A stretch of DNA of 64,000 bases from Symsagittifera roscoffensis (taxonomy: Eukaryota; Xenacoelomorpha; Acoela; Convolutidae), in NCBI RefSeq assembly GCF_963678635.1, contig NC_087071.1, positions 26,891,378 to 26,955,377 of the forward strand. The letters run 5' to 3'. The notes under the pieces were generated by a model that did not search any database, was not told the DNA's origin, and was given only the letters and a program-made list of their open reading frames with translations. A program made the position numbers and the translations under genes. Positions 47,241 through 57,777 of this stretch are shown here, piece by piece; within the stretch, counting starts at the first letter, position 1, and each line of letters starts with the position of its first letter.

Positions 47241-48915
47241 CAATAGCACACAACATTCCACCACTGGAGTTAGTCAATATATGATGCTTACCGGGCATGA
47301 GAAGTCTTTGCCCTTGACTTTCTTCTACCCAGAGTATGAAGGTAAGAAGACGTCACCACAGATCTATATAAAGGATGTAATTAGACGTCAGCGAGAGTTG
47401 AACGACTTGTGTAGACGAAATACTCAGCAAGCACAGGCAAGGCAGAGGAAAAGATTTGACGTGAAAGCAGCTGGTGCAAAAGCTTATTCGGAGGGGACTA
47501 CCTATGGGTATTTCAGAACGTCATACCACCGAAAGGAACAAAAAAAGTTCCTAAAAAAGTGGAGGGGACCCTTCATGATTGCGGAGGTGCACCAGGAGGG
47601 ACGCTTTTATAGACTGAGTACTGGACGAGCCGCTCATTACGAAAACATTAAGCCACACAATCCATCGACAGAAGACTGGTGTATAACTGCAGACATGGAA
47701 GAGGGGGATTATTTAATGATGGACCCTGCTTGTGAGGTCAATGAGAAGGGCACCAGGGAAAAGAACGATGAAAATGAGGTCATAGAGAAAGGAACAAGTA
47801 AACCACTGGAGCTGGACCCAAATGAGGCGATTGAAGCAGACGATGAAACTTTACCCTACGCAGAAGAGAACTGGCAAGACCCTGAACAAAGGGAGGTTCC
47901 CAAGAACTTGGAACCGGATCTTCCGTTCACGATACAGACTCGACAGAATGACAGGGCAAGATCCAAAAAGAAATATAACCCTTACGGCGACAATTTTGTC
48001 GTGGACAGGATAGACCTAAAGAAGATAGGGGAAGAAGTGGTGGGTCTAGAAGGAATAACCGTGTCACAAGACATCGACATAGTAGATGACCACGACCAGG
48101 AATGGATCGAGGACCGGTCGAACCCCGAAGTGGAATTCGACGACGAGCAACAGGAGTCCTACGAACAAAGTCTCACAAATCTGTGTGTCTTGGAGTGGCT
48201 GAATGAAATGAAATCAGACCCCAAAGAGACAAGTGTCACGATTCAAGATGTAGATCGTGAAAGCATGAATTACATGAAGACCGAACGAGATGATCCTTCC
48301 TGGGCTGCCCAGGAAGGGCAACTACTCATTCCGACTTCCAACCTCGACTTGATATCCGGTATGCGATCGACGGGGACGTCGATGGATATTTTTGTCCGGG
48401 AAGTGGGGGTAGTACTTACCCACACTGAAAGTTTATTAATAAAAAAATTAAGAATAGCAAGAGAGACAGGGGATTTAGAAGCAGAAACAGGCAAAGAACC
48501 AAAGAAACTGGACATAGGGAGGGTAGTTGAGTCATATTTTAACTTAGCAAATGAATATTCAAGTAGCATAATTGTAACGGACAGCGATTTCATATTCACA
48601 GATAGAACATGTGCGATAGCAATCACAGCAGACATGAGTTTTAAGACAGCGTTAGCAGCAGATTTTAAGAGAGAATATAAAAACATAGAATTCCTTTGGA
48701 AGCAAAGACCAGGAATAGAGGGCGTAGCAGCCTTGCTTCCTGTGGCGTCACAGATACCGGGAAAATACCTATGTTTCTTAGTGACACGGGCGACGGAGAA
48801 GCGGCACGTGGACCCGGAAAACTTAGTCTTGTCCTTGACGAGGTTGAGAGACTTCCTCGTGGAAAGGGATGTGAAGGAGCTTTCGCTTCCAGTGTACGAC
48901 CCGAACAGAGGATGA
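47098..48915 (+). pseudogene. G2 integrase C-terminus fused to macro-like domain
   Basis: One open frame of 605 codons. Residues 1-200 finish integrase: E-R-Q-N-R-T, Y-N-S-T-Q-H-S-T-T-G, then L-K-K-W-R-G-P-F-M-I and a G-R-A-A-H-Y-E-N chromodomain-position tail. Residues about 200-460 are an acidic linker rich in E, D and N, with repeated N-E-K-G-T-R/S. From about residue 490 on comes a macro-like domain. The integrase, linker and macro segment share one reading frame with no stop, so the fusion is original and not an assembly accident. The frame ends at 48,913-48,915 through a shift, and the domain continues in the next frame to 49,015. Confidence 0.75.
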
Positions 48916-49015
48916 CTGCATCCTCGAGAACTGTACGCGCTCATACACGTAATTATCTCTGATACTAATATACAAGTATACTTACATAAGAAATTTTACT
49001 TAAGTATAGGCTGAG
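48570..49015 (+). pseudogene. Macro-like domain at the end of G2 pol
   Basis: The segment reads V-T-D-S-D-F-I-F, I-A-I-T-A-D-M-S-F-K-T-A-L-A-A-D-F, G-V-A-A-L-L-P, Y-L-C-F-L-V-T-R-A-T, E-N-L-V-L-S-L-T-R-L-R-D-F, and L-S-L-P-V-Y-D-P-N-R-G. After one frameshift near 48,913 it continues with R-E-L-Y-A-L-I-H-V-I and I-Q-V-Y-L to TGA at about 49,015. The order matches macro (ADP-ribose-binding) domains of the O-acetyl-ADP-ribose deacetylase type: SAD-x-GAGIA loop, xxLVTK, LxxLR, PxIGxGL, VY. The glycines of the first loop and of the second substrate loop are not conserved, so catalysis is doubtful in this copy. Confidence 0.6.
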
Positions 49016-49382
49016 TTAAGGTGACATGCAAGAGGGTGTCAGACTAAAGTAGGTAATGTGTGTTATGCTATGTTATTTGTTATGTTATTAAGGTCCTGGG
49101 TACGAAGGAGTTAGTGAAAACGAACAACTGAATAACGATCTCAGGAATAGATCCAAAGTTCGGACTGTCCAATCTTAGGTCGAGTTCCAAAATTTTAGAG
49201 ATTTTAATAAATTTTAGGATAAAAATCTTTTAATCTGAATGTTTTAAATAAATTTAAACGAGAACTTAAGATGAAACGGACAAGTGTGATATTCGTGATT
49301 TTTTTTCTAGATCCTGATTGATCGTTTGATTACTCACTTGAGTCAAATCATTAAATCAAATCGAATCGATTCTGAAAAGAGA
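49016..49382 (+). promoter_or_regulatory. Non-coding stretch with 3' splice-acceptor-like site
   Basis: A 367-bp stretch without a frame between the end of the macro domain and the ATG of ORF A. At 49,298-49,310 it has GATTTTTTTTCTAG, a polypyrimidine run ending in CTAG, 73 bp before the ATG at 49,383. This is what a 3' splice site for a subgenomic mRNA would look like, as used for env by retroviruses and errantiviruses. The donor was not identified. Confidence 0.4.
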
Positions 49383-52300
49383 ATGGATAACTTCAACTTG
49401 GATGAATTGATGGACCTGGCAGAGGCATATGTAGGACCGATAATAGATGCGATCTATCGTCGGCTAATGGATCGAGACTTCGCTCTGGAGGACCCAGAGG
49501 TTGTCATGTTGCTGACCGCCCTGATAAACATCTTGGGGCATGACAACCGTGGTAACCGCCCCACGGAAGTCCTATTGATGGCAGCATATGGAGAGAGGGG
49601 AATACTAGACCGCCCGAACATGAGAGTGATGAGGTGGAGAAACGGGGCTCTCTCAGGGAGTGACTTGGCGAGTGAACCTGGATTGGCGGGACTACAAAGA
49701 GCGGTCGGAACGGGTGGCATTGACAACAGCCGTGGAAAAAGTGATACCTGCTAGGAGTATTCCTCGTGGGCAGTCCCCGATGGAGCTCTTGGCGCCACGA
49801 GAAATGAGTCAAACGACAGAAACGCGACTCCCAGCTACTACAGGTCGACTGACAATCCCGGACCCGAGTGATACCTTAGGTGATCCAGTCGTGGAGCAGA
49901 CGATGAGGAAGCTGATAGAGACAGCTGGACGACTAGTGGCCAACAGGAATGCGCCAGGTTCCGGGTTGACTGCACCCTATGGAACGGTTGACGATATGGG
50001 CAGAGTACAGCTCTCCCAAGACGTACTGACCAAAAGGGGAGTTAGCGATGCAACGCTACCAATGGGGAGCTCAAAAGTTCCAGACAGGAAGATACGAAAG
50101 ATGCCGGCGAAGAAAGTGTCTCGGGTAATGGATGTGCAAAAAAATAATCAGTTGAAGTATAACTTCACAGGAATTCCGGAGGGGGATCCGAGAGCTTGCT
50201 TCAATCGAGCGACCTGGAACCCGGCAGTAAACCTGCAGCAACCACCACTGGGGACATCACATCTGATACTGGGAGATAGATTGGTCAGAGTGCTCTCAAA
50301 CTTGAGGACCTCCTGGATCACCACGGTGATGGATTTCGGAGGCGCGACGATAGCCCAGTTATTTCGGGTGGTGGAGTTGATGAATCCAGGGAGAATCCCT
50401 TATGTAACGATCCTAGTTGGGACAAATAACATCTCGAGAAGCTCAGATGAGGAAGAAGCACTATGGGAATCAAGGATGGTATGCTTGGTTACTACTCTCT
50501 GGCAGAAGTTCAACTGCGCGGTACTGACCGTTTGCACTGTGCCAATGAACACGAGGACATTGACTGCAACAGGGAGAAGGTACAACGAAGGAGTGATGAG
50601 GTGGAACAACATCTTGAGGAATCTTGCAAGTCAGAATGCCGGAAGGATGATCCTTATGGATATCGAACACGAGCTGAGGGCTATGGATCAGGCCAGGCTG
50701 ACCACTGACGGCATTCACTTTGATAGCATAGAAAGACAGGCTTGGTTGAACAGAGTCTTCCATGAGCGATTGGATGAATTGGAAGTAGAACTCTTTGACA
50801 CGGGAGTGCTGAAGGAAGAGGGAGCATCAAACGAACCGACAATTACCACCTTTGTGCCTCCTGACCTGGAAACACGTTGGGAGCGGTCCCAGTAGTGACC
50901 ATCTATAAGCCGCAAAGCTCCAGCGAACCCGGGCACAGAACAGATGTACGAGATCGATTGGGGGAAACGACCAGCACCTCTAGATCGGATACAAGATCTG
51001 AGACGACGAGCACCAGTCGAGAGGAGCGACGTCCAAACAGGAGCTCTCTAATGTGGTCGAGGCCAATACCTTCTCCGTGGCACATATACAAGGATAACCT
51101 GATGAAACTGAACCATCAGACGGTGAGCTTCGCAGCGGATGCCATGAGGATGCTGAATGGAGCAAGGTTATCGGTCAGCGGATTGTACTCGATAACAGGA
51201 GTGGACTGGTTGATAGCGGCCAGCATAAATTCAGCTCTACAACTGCCTTGAGGTTTGCCGACCTAGAGGGACTGCCCTCTAATAATATAATGGGCCCAGT
51301 CAATACAAGGCCGTTACAAGACGTAAAACCGAATCACGATGAGAGGAATCGAGAAGAGAGACCTGGAAGATTTCTGATAACGAGGGCGCCGATTGGACAA
51401 CATGTGAAGATGTTCAGGCCGCTGAAGACACCCCCAGGCCATGTGAAAGAAAGAGTATACCCGAAACAAGTGAATCAGGAAGTTGATGTCCAAAGATACG
51501 GCGGATTCAAAGCGATAAAGAAAGATGAGACCATCTTTTCCGCGTATGACAAGGCAGAAATGAGGAAGGCCAAGATTATGATAGTAGCGAATTCAGACTT
51601 CGTACACATTCCAAGTCTTTGTTTTGGCCGGACGTTATAATGTTGGCAGCGGTCGATCTGGATCTAATGCAATCCGTGTCAATGGCGATTATTGTACAAA
51701 GACAGACGGAGATGAACCCAATCACAATTGTGTTTGCTGGCATCAATGACCATTTAGATAATAGGGGTTTTCTGAGCAGACTCAGAGAGCCTACGACAAC
51801 TGAAGCTACTGTATTGCCAGCGATAAAAGATATACTCGAGTCAATGGATGAAGTAGTGGATACCCTGAAAGAAGGTTCCTTCACCAAAATGACACCGAGA
51901 GACGTGTTCGCGCTGTCTCCGGGGTTTGCACGTCTCCTGGATGGACTAAATTTCGATTGTGGCTTTGCTCTCAGAAGGGAAATATGATGTAATCATATCG
52001 GCCCCAAATCGCGACATAGAGATGGAGAATCTGAGACCACTCAGGGCCGAACTACTGGCGGTCTAGTCCGATATCTCAAACGCAATGAGAGGATTCAAGG
52101 ACTACACATGCTAGTGTTGGACGAGGTGCTGGGGTTGGAACTGTCCAACTTCAGTCGACAGCCCAAGTTGAAGCCAGGAATAGATGACGACCATCGAGTC
52201 ATTGTGGCGATGTCGAATAACTTATGGTTCCGAAGAATGGACATAAAAGAGAAAGGAGAGGGAAGAAACAACTCCAAGGATGCCAGAGCTCACTTGGAGG

Positions 52301-52524
52301 CGATGGTTTTGAGAACCAAACCAGAAGCTAACCAGTGGCTACATCTAACTCCTCGATTAGCGGCATTGGGTGCGGATGCTTTTAAGCAAGGCCCAGTGAT
52401 GATCAGGAAGATCCATCCCTACCTTGTAAAGGAGGAGAACCTGGCCGAAAACGCCGAGGAGAAGGAGCCGGATGGTCCGCGTCCTTCTTGGCAAAAGTCT
52501 ACCCAAAAATCTCTCGATACTTGA
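49383..52524 (+). pseudogene. G2 ORF A: SGNH-hydrolase polyprotein, broken
   Basis: A polyprotein of about 1,045 codons split by frameshifts into 49,383-49,754, 49,660-50,895, 50,877-51,251, 51,248-51,640, 51,619-51,987 and 52,108-52,524. ATG 49,383 is the first in frame. The second piece carries an SGNH/GDSL-type domain and the last three an SGNH-like second half with I-V-F-A-G-I-N-D-H-L (about 51,730). Such enzymes are esterases or lipases, so a role in particle or membrane processing is possible but unproven. The pieces overlap by 4-95 bp, as expected for single-base indels in one frame. The final stop TGA (52,522-52,524) overlaps the ATG of ORF C as TGATG. Confidence 0.65.
50250..50760 (+). 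pseudogene. SGNH/GDSL hydrolase domain in ORF A
   Basis: The SGNH boxes are in order: block I L-I-L-G-D-R-L-V-R-V (50,263-50,292), block II region V-M-D-F-G-G-A-T, block III I-L-V-G-T-N-N (about 50,410-50,430), and block V L-T-T-D-G-I-H-F-D (about 50,701-50,727) with the catalytic D-x-x-H. The spacing is that of a single-domain SGNH hydrolase of about 170 residues. In block I the nucleophile serine of G-D-S is replaced by arginine (AGA at 50,278-50,280), so this copy should be inactive as an esterase. C-T-V-P between blocks III and V is also typical of these families. Confidence 0.75.
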
Positions 52525-53720
52525 TGAAAGAATTCCTCCAAGCAGTAGTGGAAGTATCAATCGTTGAACTACTAGCCTTGTTCGTGACGTTTGGAGCAGA
52601 AAATTTCGTGAAAGGACCGTTAGTACTGCTCACCGAAGGAGTTCAGAACTTGCGGTTAGATGGACTTCAAACATTGATTGCAATAACACATGGAAACTTG
52701 GGAGGACTGATGAACCTGACACGTTACTCAGAGCAGATGAGAGAGAATGTGAGGAAATTTGATGTGAAGAAAGCCATGGATTCGTGGAATAAGATAAGAG
52801 ATCTGAGACATACTCTTATCCAGTACCTCCTGCATCAGAATCGCTTTGGAACAGGAGAGAATGAGACGATTAAGAGGGAGGAAGACGTGAGACGATATGT
52901 CGGGGGCATGCCCCTGCTAACTGATCTAAGCTTAGCTATGAGGACTGGTCCCTTAGCATTAATCAGAGGAGCCTTGGAGTTTGTGACAGTGACCGATGGA
53001 CCAGCAGTCACGTTTGCGTTTCCTGATGTTAAGGTGGAAGCATACAGGAGGTCGGTGCTGCACCTGAACCTCGTATTAGCAGTGGACGGGAGTGTGCTGA
53101 ACTGGTGTGAGCAGCATGTTTTGCGAGAACTCATGAGCGAAGATCTGTTGTTTGGAAAAATAGCAGAGCCAGAAATGACGGTCGTCAACTTTGACGATCA
53201 CTTCCGTGATCGTATGGGAGAAGTAGGGAGAGGGCATATTGAGGTATTTCCGAAGCTCTGGAATCTAAGGCCCTACGACAAGACAAATGGTGAGATCTCC
53301 AGGATTCCTCGTCTCACTGCGGCATACCACAAGGTGAGAGAAGAGACGAAAGACTGGGGTGATTACGAGAAGCTGCCAGAGGAAATCCCTGAATTCCCTA
53401 TGATAAGAAGGATGTTGCTCGGAGCAGTCTCCGTAGTACAAACTCCTAGATTGAGAGCGTTTGAGACCAATGAAAGGAAGGTAGCGAAATTCTCGGAAAC
53501 GATGGATCCATGTTTTGTGGGTAGAAATGCCGCAGTGTTACAGTACACGCGATTTGCTTACACGGATCAAGCGACGAGAAGGCGCATAAGCAATGCCGCG
53601 ACTCCGAAGCCTGGAGCGTTTGACACGGAATGGACGGAATTAAACCTAGCACCTATGAGGATGAGAGGCAGAGCCGAATTACCTGAGGCGTCCCTGATTT
53701 TGACCAATATGACAATATGA
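52524..53720 (+). CDS. G2 ORF C, intact, unknown function
   Basis: An uninterrupted frame of 398 codons from ATG 52,524 to TGA 53,718-53,720, the longest intact gene of the accessory block. The frame is also open upstream of the ATG (to about 52,488), but the ATG overlapping the ORF A stop is the natural start. The product is mixed helical with no signal peptide or convincing membrane segment. It includes a short hydrophobic stretch near the N-terminus (V-S-I-V-E-L-L-A-L-F-V) and motifs such as H-G-N-L-G-G-L-M-N and G-P-L-A-L-I-R-G-A. I recognise no domain. Its stop overlaps the start of ORF D as ATGA. Confidence 0.65.
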   Translation: MKEFLQAVVEVSIVELLALFVTFGAENFVKGPLVLLTEGVQNLRLDGLQTLIAITHGNLGGLMNLTRYSEQMRENVRKFDVKKAMDSWNKIRDLRHTLIQYLLHQNRFGTGENETIKREEDVRRYVGGMPLLTDLSLAMRTGPLALIRGALEFVTVTDGPAVTFAFPDVKVEAYRRSVLHLNLVLAVDGSVLNWCEQHVLRELMSEDLLFGKIAEPEMTVVNFDDHFRDRMGEVGRGHIEVFPKLWNLRPYDKTNGEISRIPRLTAAYHKVREETKDWGDYEKLPEEIPEFPMIRRMLLGAVSVVQTPRLRAFETNERKVAKFSETMDPCFVGRNAAVLQYTRFAYTDQATRRRISNAATPKPGAFDTEWTELNLAPMRMRGRAELPEASLILTNMTI

Positions 53721-54934
53721 AGCAGGAGTTAACAGTGGGAGGAACGTTGCAGACGAGAACCTTCCTGGCACCCTTCGGCTATGAGGAAATCAAAGTGGTC
53801 CATGGAGGAAAGGAAGATAAATCAGCTGGTAGACTAATCATACCGAAATTTCCGGAAGGGGCCAAGACTGAAAGGCAACGACTCTCAAGTTCTAGAGATA
53901 CATCAGGAGGAGATAAGGGGCAGGGAGGAAGCCGTCGATCGGATGAGCCTATGCAAGGGGATCCCGATCAAGCAGAGAAGGAGGACGATAAAGCATCGAC
54001 AGGAGGAATATCCAGCCTGGATTTCAATTTATTCAGTGACTTTGAAAACAACGCAGACGCGTTGGAAACGACTGAACCAGCAAACGGTGGTATTTCGACA
54101 CTGGAGCCTCCGTCAGCTTTTGCGGAAATGAAACGGAATTTGCCGGAGAGCAGCTCTCCGGGCAATTCAAGAAATAATGAACAAAGACTCCTCATGGAAT
54201 CACCAAGGAGAAGAAGGATAGTAGGCGCTGCCAGAGTACCATTCTTGGGAATATTACCCGAAGAAGAGTGGGAGGTCAATCACCGAGACCATGAAAATAG
54301 GACAGGATGTAGATTGGACAGAGTGGCCTTCATGGAAGAAGTCTGGACAGTGGCTCAGAGCTACGGGACCCAGTCCATTTTGAAAATAGGTCTCAACCGA
54401 CCTTTGATGCAGGAAGTCCTTGACAAACTCGACGAGTGTGAAGGGAGATTGAGTGAGTTGTTGATCGACTCAGCCACTGACGAAAGTGAAGCAAACTCTC
54501 CTATCAAGATGACACCACAAGAGGATAAAGGAGAAGTTGTATGTCTGTCGAGAACTAGGAAAGGAACGATGCGATCGAGATTGGTGATTGATAAGATCAA
54601 TGAGATGAAGATGAAACTTGGCAGCAAAATGATACCGAGGAGAGCGGGAAAGACGAAGGTGGATTCGGAAATATCGATAAAAGCTGTCAACTCAGCGAAA
54701 AGGAAACGAGTCGAAGAAGTCATGGATTTGGGACAAGGTGATGATCGATTGCCTGGCACAGACAGAATGTGAACGGATGTAGCAATGGTGCCGCCCATTC
54801 TCATGACAGGAATAAAATCAACGGGTAATAAATCCAAAAGGAGTGACCGCACTCTGACTGGAGCAACGTTAGAAATGGAAATACTCAGCCATTGTGGAGA
54901 AAGTACCATGAAAGACTTTAAACCGTCCCCATGA
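53717..54934 (+). pseudogene. G2 ORF D, one nonsense mutation
   Basis: ATG 53,717 overlaps the ORF C stop (ATGA). The frame is open to TGA at 54,770-54,772. It then stays open for 53 more codons and stops at TGA 54,932-54,934, exactly overlapping the ATG of ORF E (ATGA). The tight fit of the extension shows that the inner TGA is a nonsense mutation in an ORF of 405 codons. The product is acidic and disordered in the middle (S-S-R-D-T-S-G-G-D-K-G, E-K-E-D-D-K-A-S), with a basic R-R-R-R patch and a C-terminal basic stretch. No domain is recognised. It could be a structural or nucleic-acid-binding protein. Confidence 0.6.
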
Positions 54935-57777
54935 ACCACGGAAAGGGAATTGACGTAGGACAACTGGTCCCAGTGGAATATAACCGACTGACACTGTCGG
55001 AGATTGTATCAAAAGATGAACCCGCCGGTGGATACATGGGGATGTTGGAGTACAGAAACTCGGCCAGAGGACACTTAATGGCTCTGGAAGATAAGAGTGC
55101 CATGGAAGGTTTTCTGAAGACAGTGATGCAAGGCACCACCCTCAAGCAGAAGGCATACGGGACTCTAGCGTCGTCTGAGATAAAGGCAGAAACGATCGAG
55201 CAGTTGGTGAGCCTTCCATGGAAAGCAGTGGTGTTACGGTACTTCGAAGAAGAGTTGAGGACTACACCGAGGATACACGCTCTGATAGCAGTGCCCTACG
55301 TGAGGACTGAATTACAGCTGAGGTTCGCCCGGTGCATGATCGGACTGACTCGCGAGGAAAACGATTCAGAAGAAAGGAAGAGATCGAAAGAAGAAAAGGT
55401 CTTCCTGATAAAGAGCATGAGGGATCTGATAATCCAAGAGGGAATGGCAGTAGCGTGCGCGAAGCGGAGGGACGCTCTCTGTTTCATCAGATTCATGATA
55501 GAGCTAATTTCAGTGCCAGCATTGAATACTTGTGTCAAGATGCTGAGAGAGGGTGATGGACGAGCGAAAGCCTTACTCTTGCTAGCACTGCTGGAAATGC
55601 ATCAGAGCAAGCCGATGAGGGTGAACATGAAAAAAACCGAGGAGCTAGAATCCATGAGGAAAATAGACGAAATCAGGAGATTCTCGAACAAAGAACTGAG
55701 GATCACTAAGGAATCCATGGGAGCACTGCCGAAAACCAATGAATACTGTGGACCGATCAGAATGAAGTCATACAGTTACGTGTCCGGAGTCATAGGGATA
55801 GCGTACAGCCCGTTTCTCAGTGAAGACATACGCGATTACTTCTTTGATTACGAGCAAGCAGTGTTGCTGAGGTTCTGGACGTCAAGAATTGCAACGATTA
55901 GAAGCGCTGCTAATCCGCAGACCAAGCTGGAACTAGTCTTAGAAGAAAAGATAGCTGCACATTCCGTGCCAGAATCCGACAAACGAATGGAGTTTGGATT
56001 GGGATTCTCAGATGAATTACTGAGAACGAGCTTGATGGTAGTGTGGGAACTGATGAGACCATCATAGTGTCCTAGTCCCAGCGCTGATCCGATACTATCT
56101 GCAAATCAAGATGTACAGAGGGAACTAAATTCGGACTGTAACCTGCGTGATCTTAATATCATATACAATGTGATGACAACAGCCTCTAAGAGCAACGGGG
56201 AAGACAAAGTGGAGTTGCCTGGCTGGGGACCAGAAGACTGGGTTAAACCTGGTAGCTGTCTGGCAGAAGTCTGTGGACTGGAAGGTCATGTTTTTGGAAG
56301 TCTAGATTGCGTGAAAACCCTGGTGTTTGTGAACATTGTGATGAAAGCGAAGACGGAAACGGAATTGATCGCAGATTGACATGGAGGAACCGAGGTGAAT
56401 CTAGTGACTGCACTAGGATTCTACAGTATGTTTGGTTCTCTAGAGTCACTATTAAATCTAGAACAGAAACATGACATAGTCACGGCCATCAGTGTAGAAG
56501 TGTTCCCAGGAGTTTTGCAAACTGAGTAAAAGCACATAGGAAAATTGAAGGAAGCGATCGAGGCGGAAATGAACATCAGGCACAGTGAAACTTATCGCAG
56601 ACCATCGGAAGTGCAAAATTTGGTGAGATTTAGCTCCAATGTGTAAGAGCAGATACCCATTGCATCTCGTGGCTGTGGATGTAAAAAGTACGAGAACGAT
56701 CGTGGATCAAGCCTTCTCAGTGCCAAGTGTGTAAGACTAGCAAGAATGTCAGAAAAGTCCTATGAATTACTGTGCAGAATATTCTCGGCAGTACCGGAGA
56801 GAACTAAGGAGGAGTTAGAATCAATACTGGGAAAGAAGTTCATGGGATACGTCAGTGGGAACTTCAGTGACTTTGAAAGACAAAAACAGAGAGGATCAAC
56901 CGTTACGGTTTACAATACAGTAGATGAAAATGATGAAGTCCACCGAGTGATGATGGAAGTGGAACCACTACTGGAAGCTCCGGGAAAGCGTAACTGGAGG
57001 AGCATCATGTTGACACATGACGAGTTTCCTTGCCATTGCTTGCTGCAAACATGGTGGTACCCCGAACGTAGTAATCTGGTGTTGATCTGGGACTCTGGAG
57101 AGCTGCTCTCCATGGGTTTACCAGACTCATCTTGGCCCATAACAGTAGTGATAGTGGGAGTTATGATGGCGATACGATGGCTGGAAGCTCATGTGAGAGA
57201 GAACAATAGGCGGGAGGCACCAAGATGAGAACAATTGCAGAAATTCGATTGTCTAAAAGATTTAGATATTTTTGAGACAATGTGCAAGAATCTGAACATT
57301 CCGATGGAAGTGAAAAAGATATGGGCAAGGAGACGACTGATGCCATGGTTTAGAGCCAACATGACTGCATGGTTGTATGGGTATGCCAAGAAGCATATGT
57401 CGAAGCACGGCAGAGTGCACAGTGCGTATCAGCTGGACATTGGAACAGGAGCTTTCAAGCGAGCTTTCGTGACTCATCGGAATGCAGTGACCACCGCTGT
57501 AAAGAGAATTTCCAGGACAAGTGAACGTAATGGAAGAGAGAAGGAAGAGCTGTTGAAGGAAGATTTGGAGAGAAACGTGACGTTGTGTCTCCACAACAGC
57601 TTCTGCAACAACAGAGAATCTAACGTGGATCCCCTACCTTGTTGTAAACAAAGGGTAGAAGAGCAGAAGTGTTGGAGGACTGCTTCGAACTGCGTCAGAA
57701 TAGCTAACAATGTGTTGCAAGACACAGAAACTGAAAGTGCAGAGTCAATGTCGCAGGAGGAGGAGATGGAGCATTGA
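54931..57777 (+). pseudogene. G2 ORF E, 948 codons, several stops
   Basis: ATG 54,931 overlaps the ORF D stop. The frame runs at phase 1 to TGA 57,775-57,777. In G2 it is broken at TAG 56,065 (tryptophan codon in G3), TGA about 56,377 (cysteine in G3), TAA about 56,527 (glutamine in G3), a frame disturbance about 56,600-56,740, and TGA 57,226 (arginine in G3). About 36 bp are also missing near 56,320. The first 380 residues are helical and charged. The 3' part has H-F-V-A-V-D-V (G3 only clear), H-D-E-F-P-C-H-C-L-L-Q-T-W-W-Y and a basic C-terminal region. A cysteine peptidase is conceivable from the H...D...C order, but weakly supported. No known family is assigned. Confidence 0.6.

Noticed and set aside
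48270-48944. 224-codon minus-strand frame
   Set aside because: It lies opposite the macro-like domain and linker, which are supported on the plus strand.
49383-57777. Accessory block as an integrated DNA virus or Maverick-type element
   Set aside because: There are no viral core genes or terminal inverted repeats of its own, and the block ends in the same 3' UTR and LTR in two copies, so it belongs to the retroelement.
49383-57777. An env-like fusion glycoprotein among ORFs A-E
   Set aside because: I found no signal peptide, furin-type site or convincing transmembrane anchor in any of the frames.
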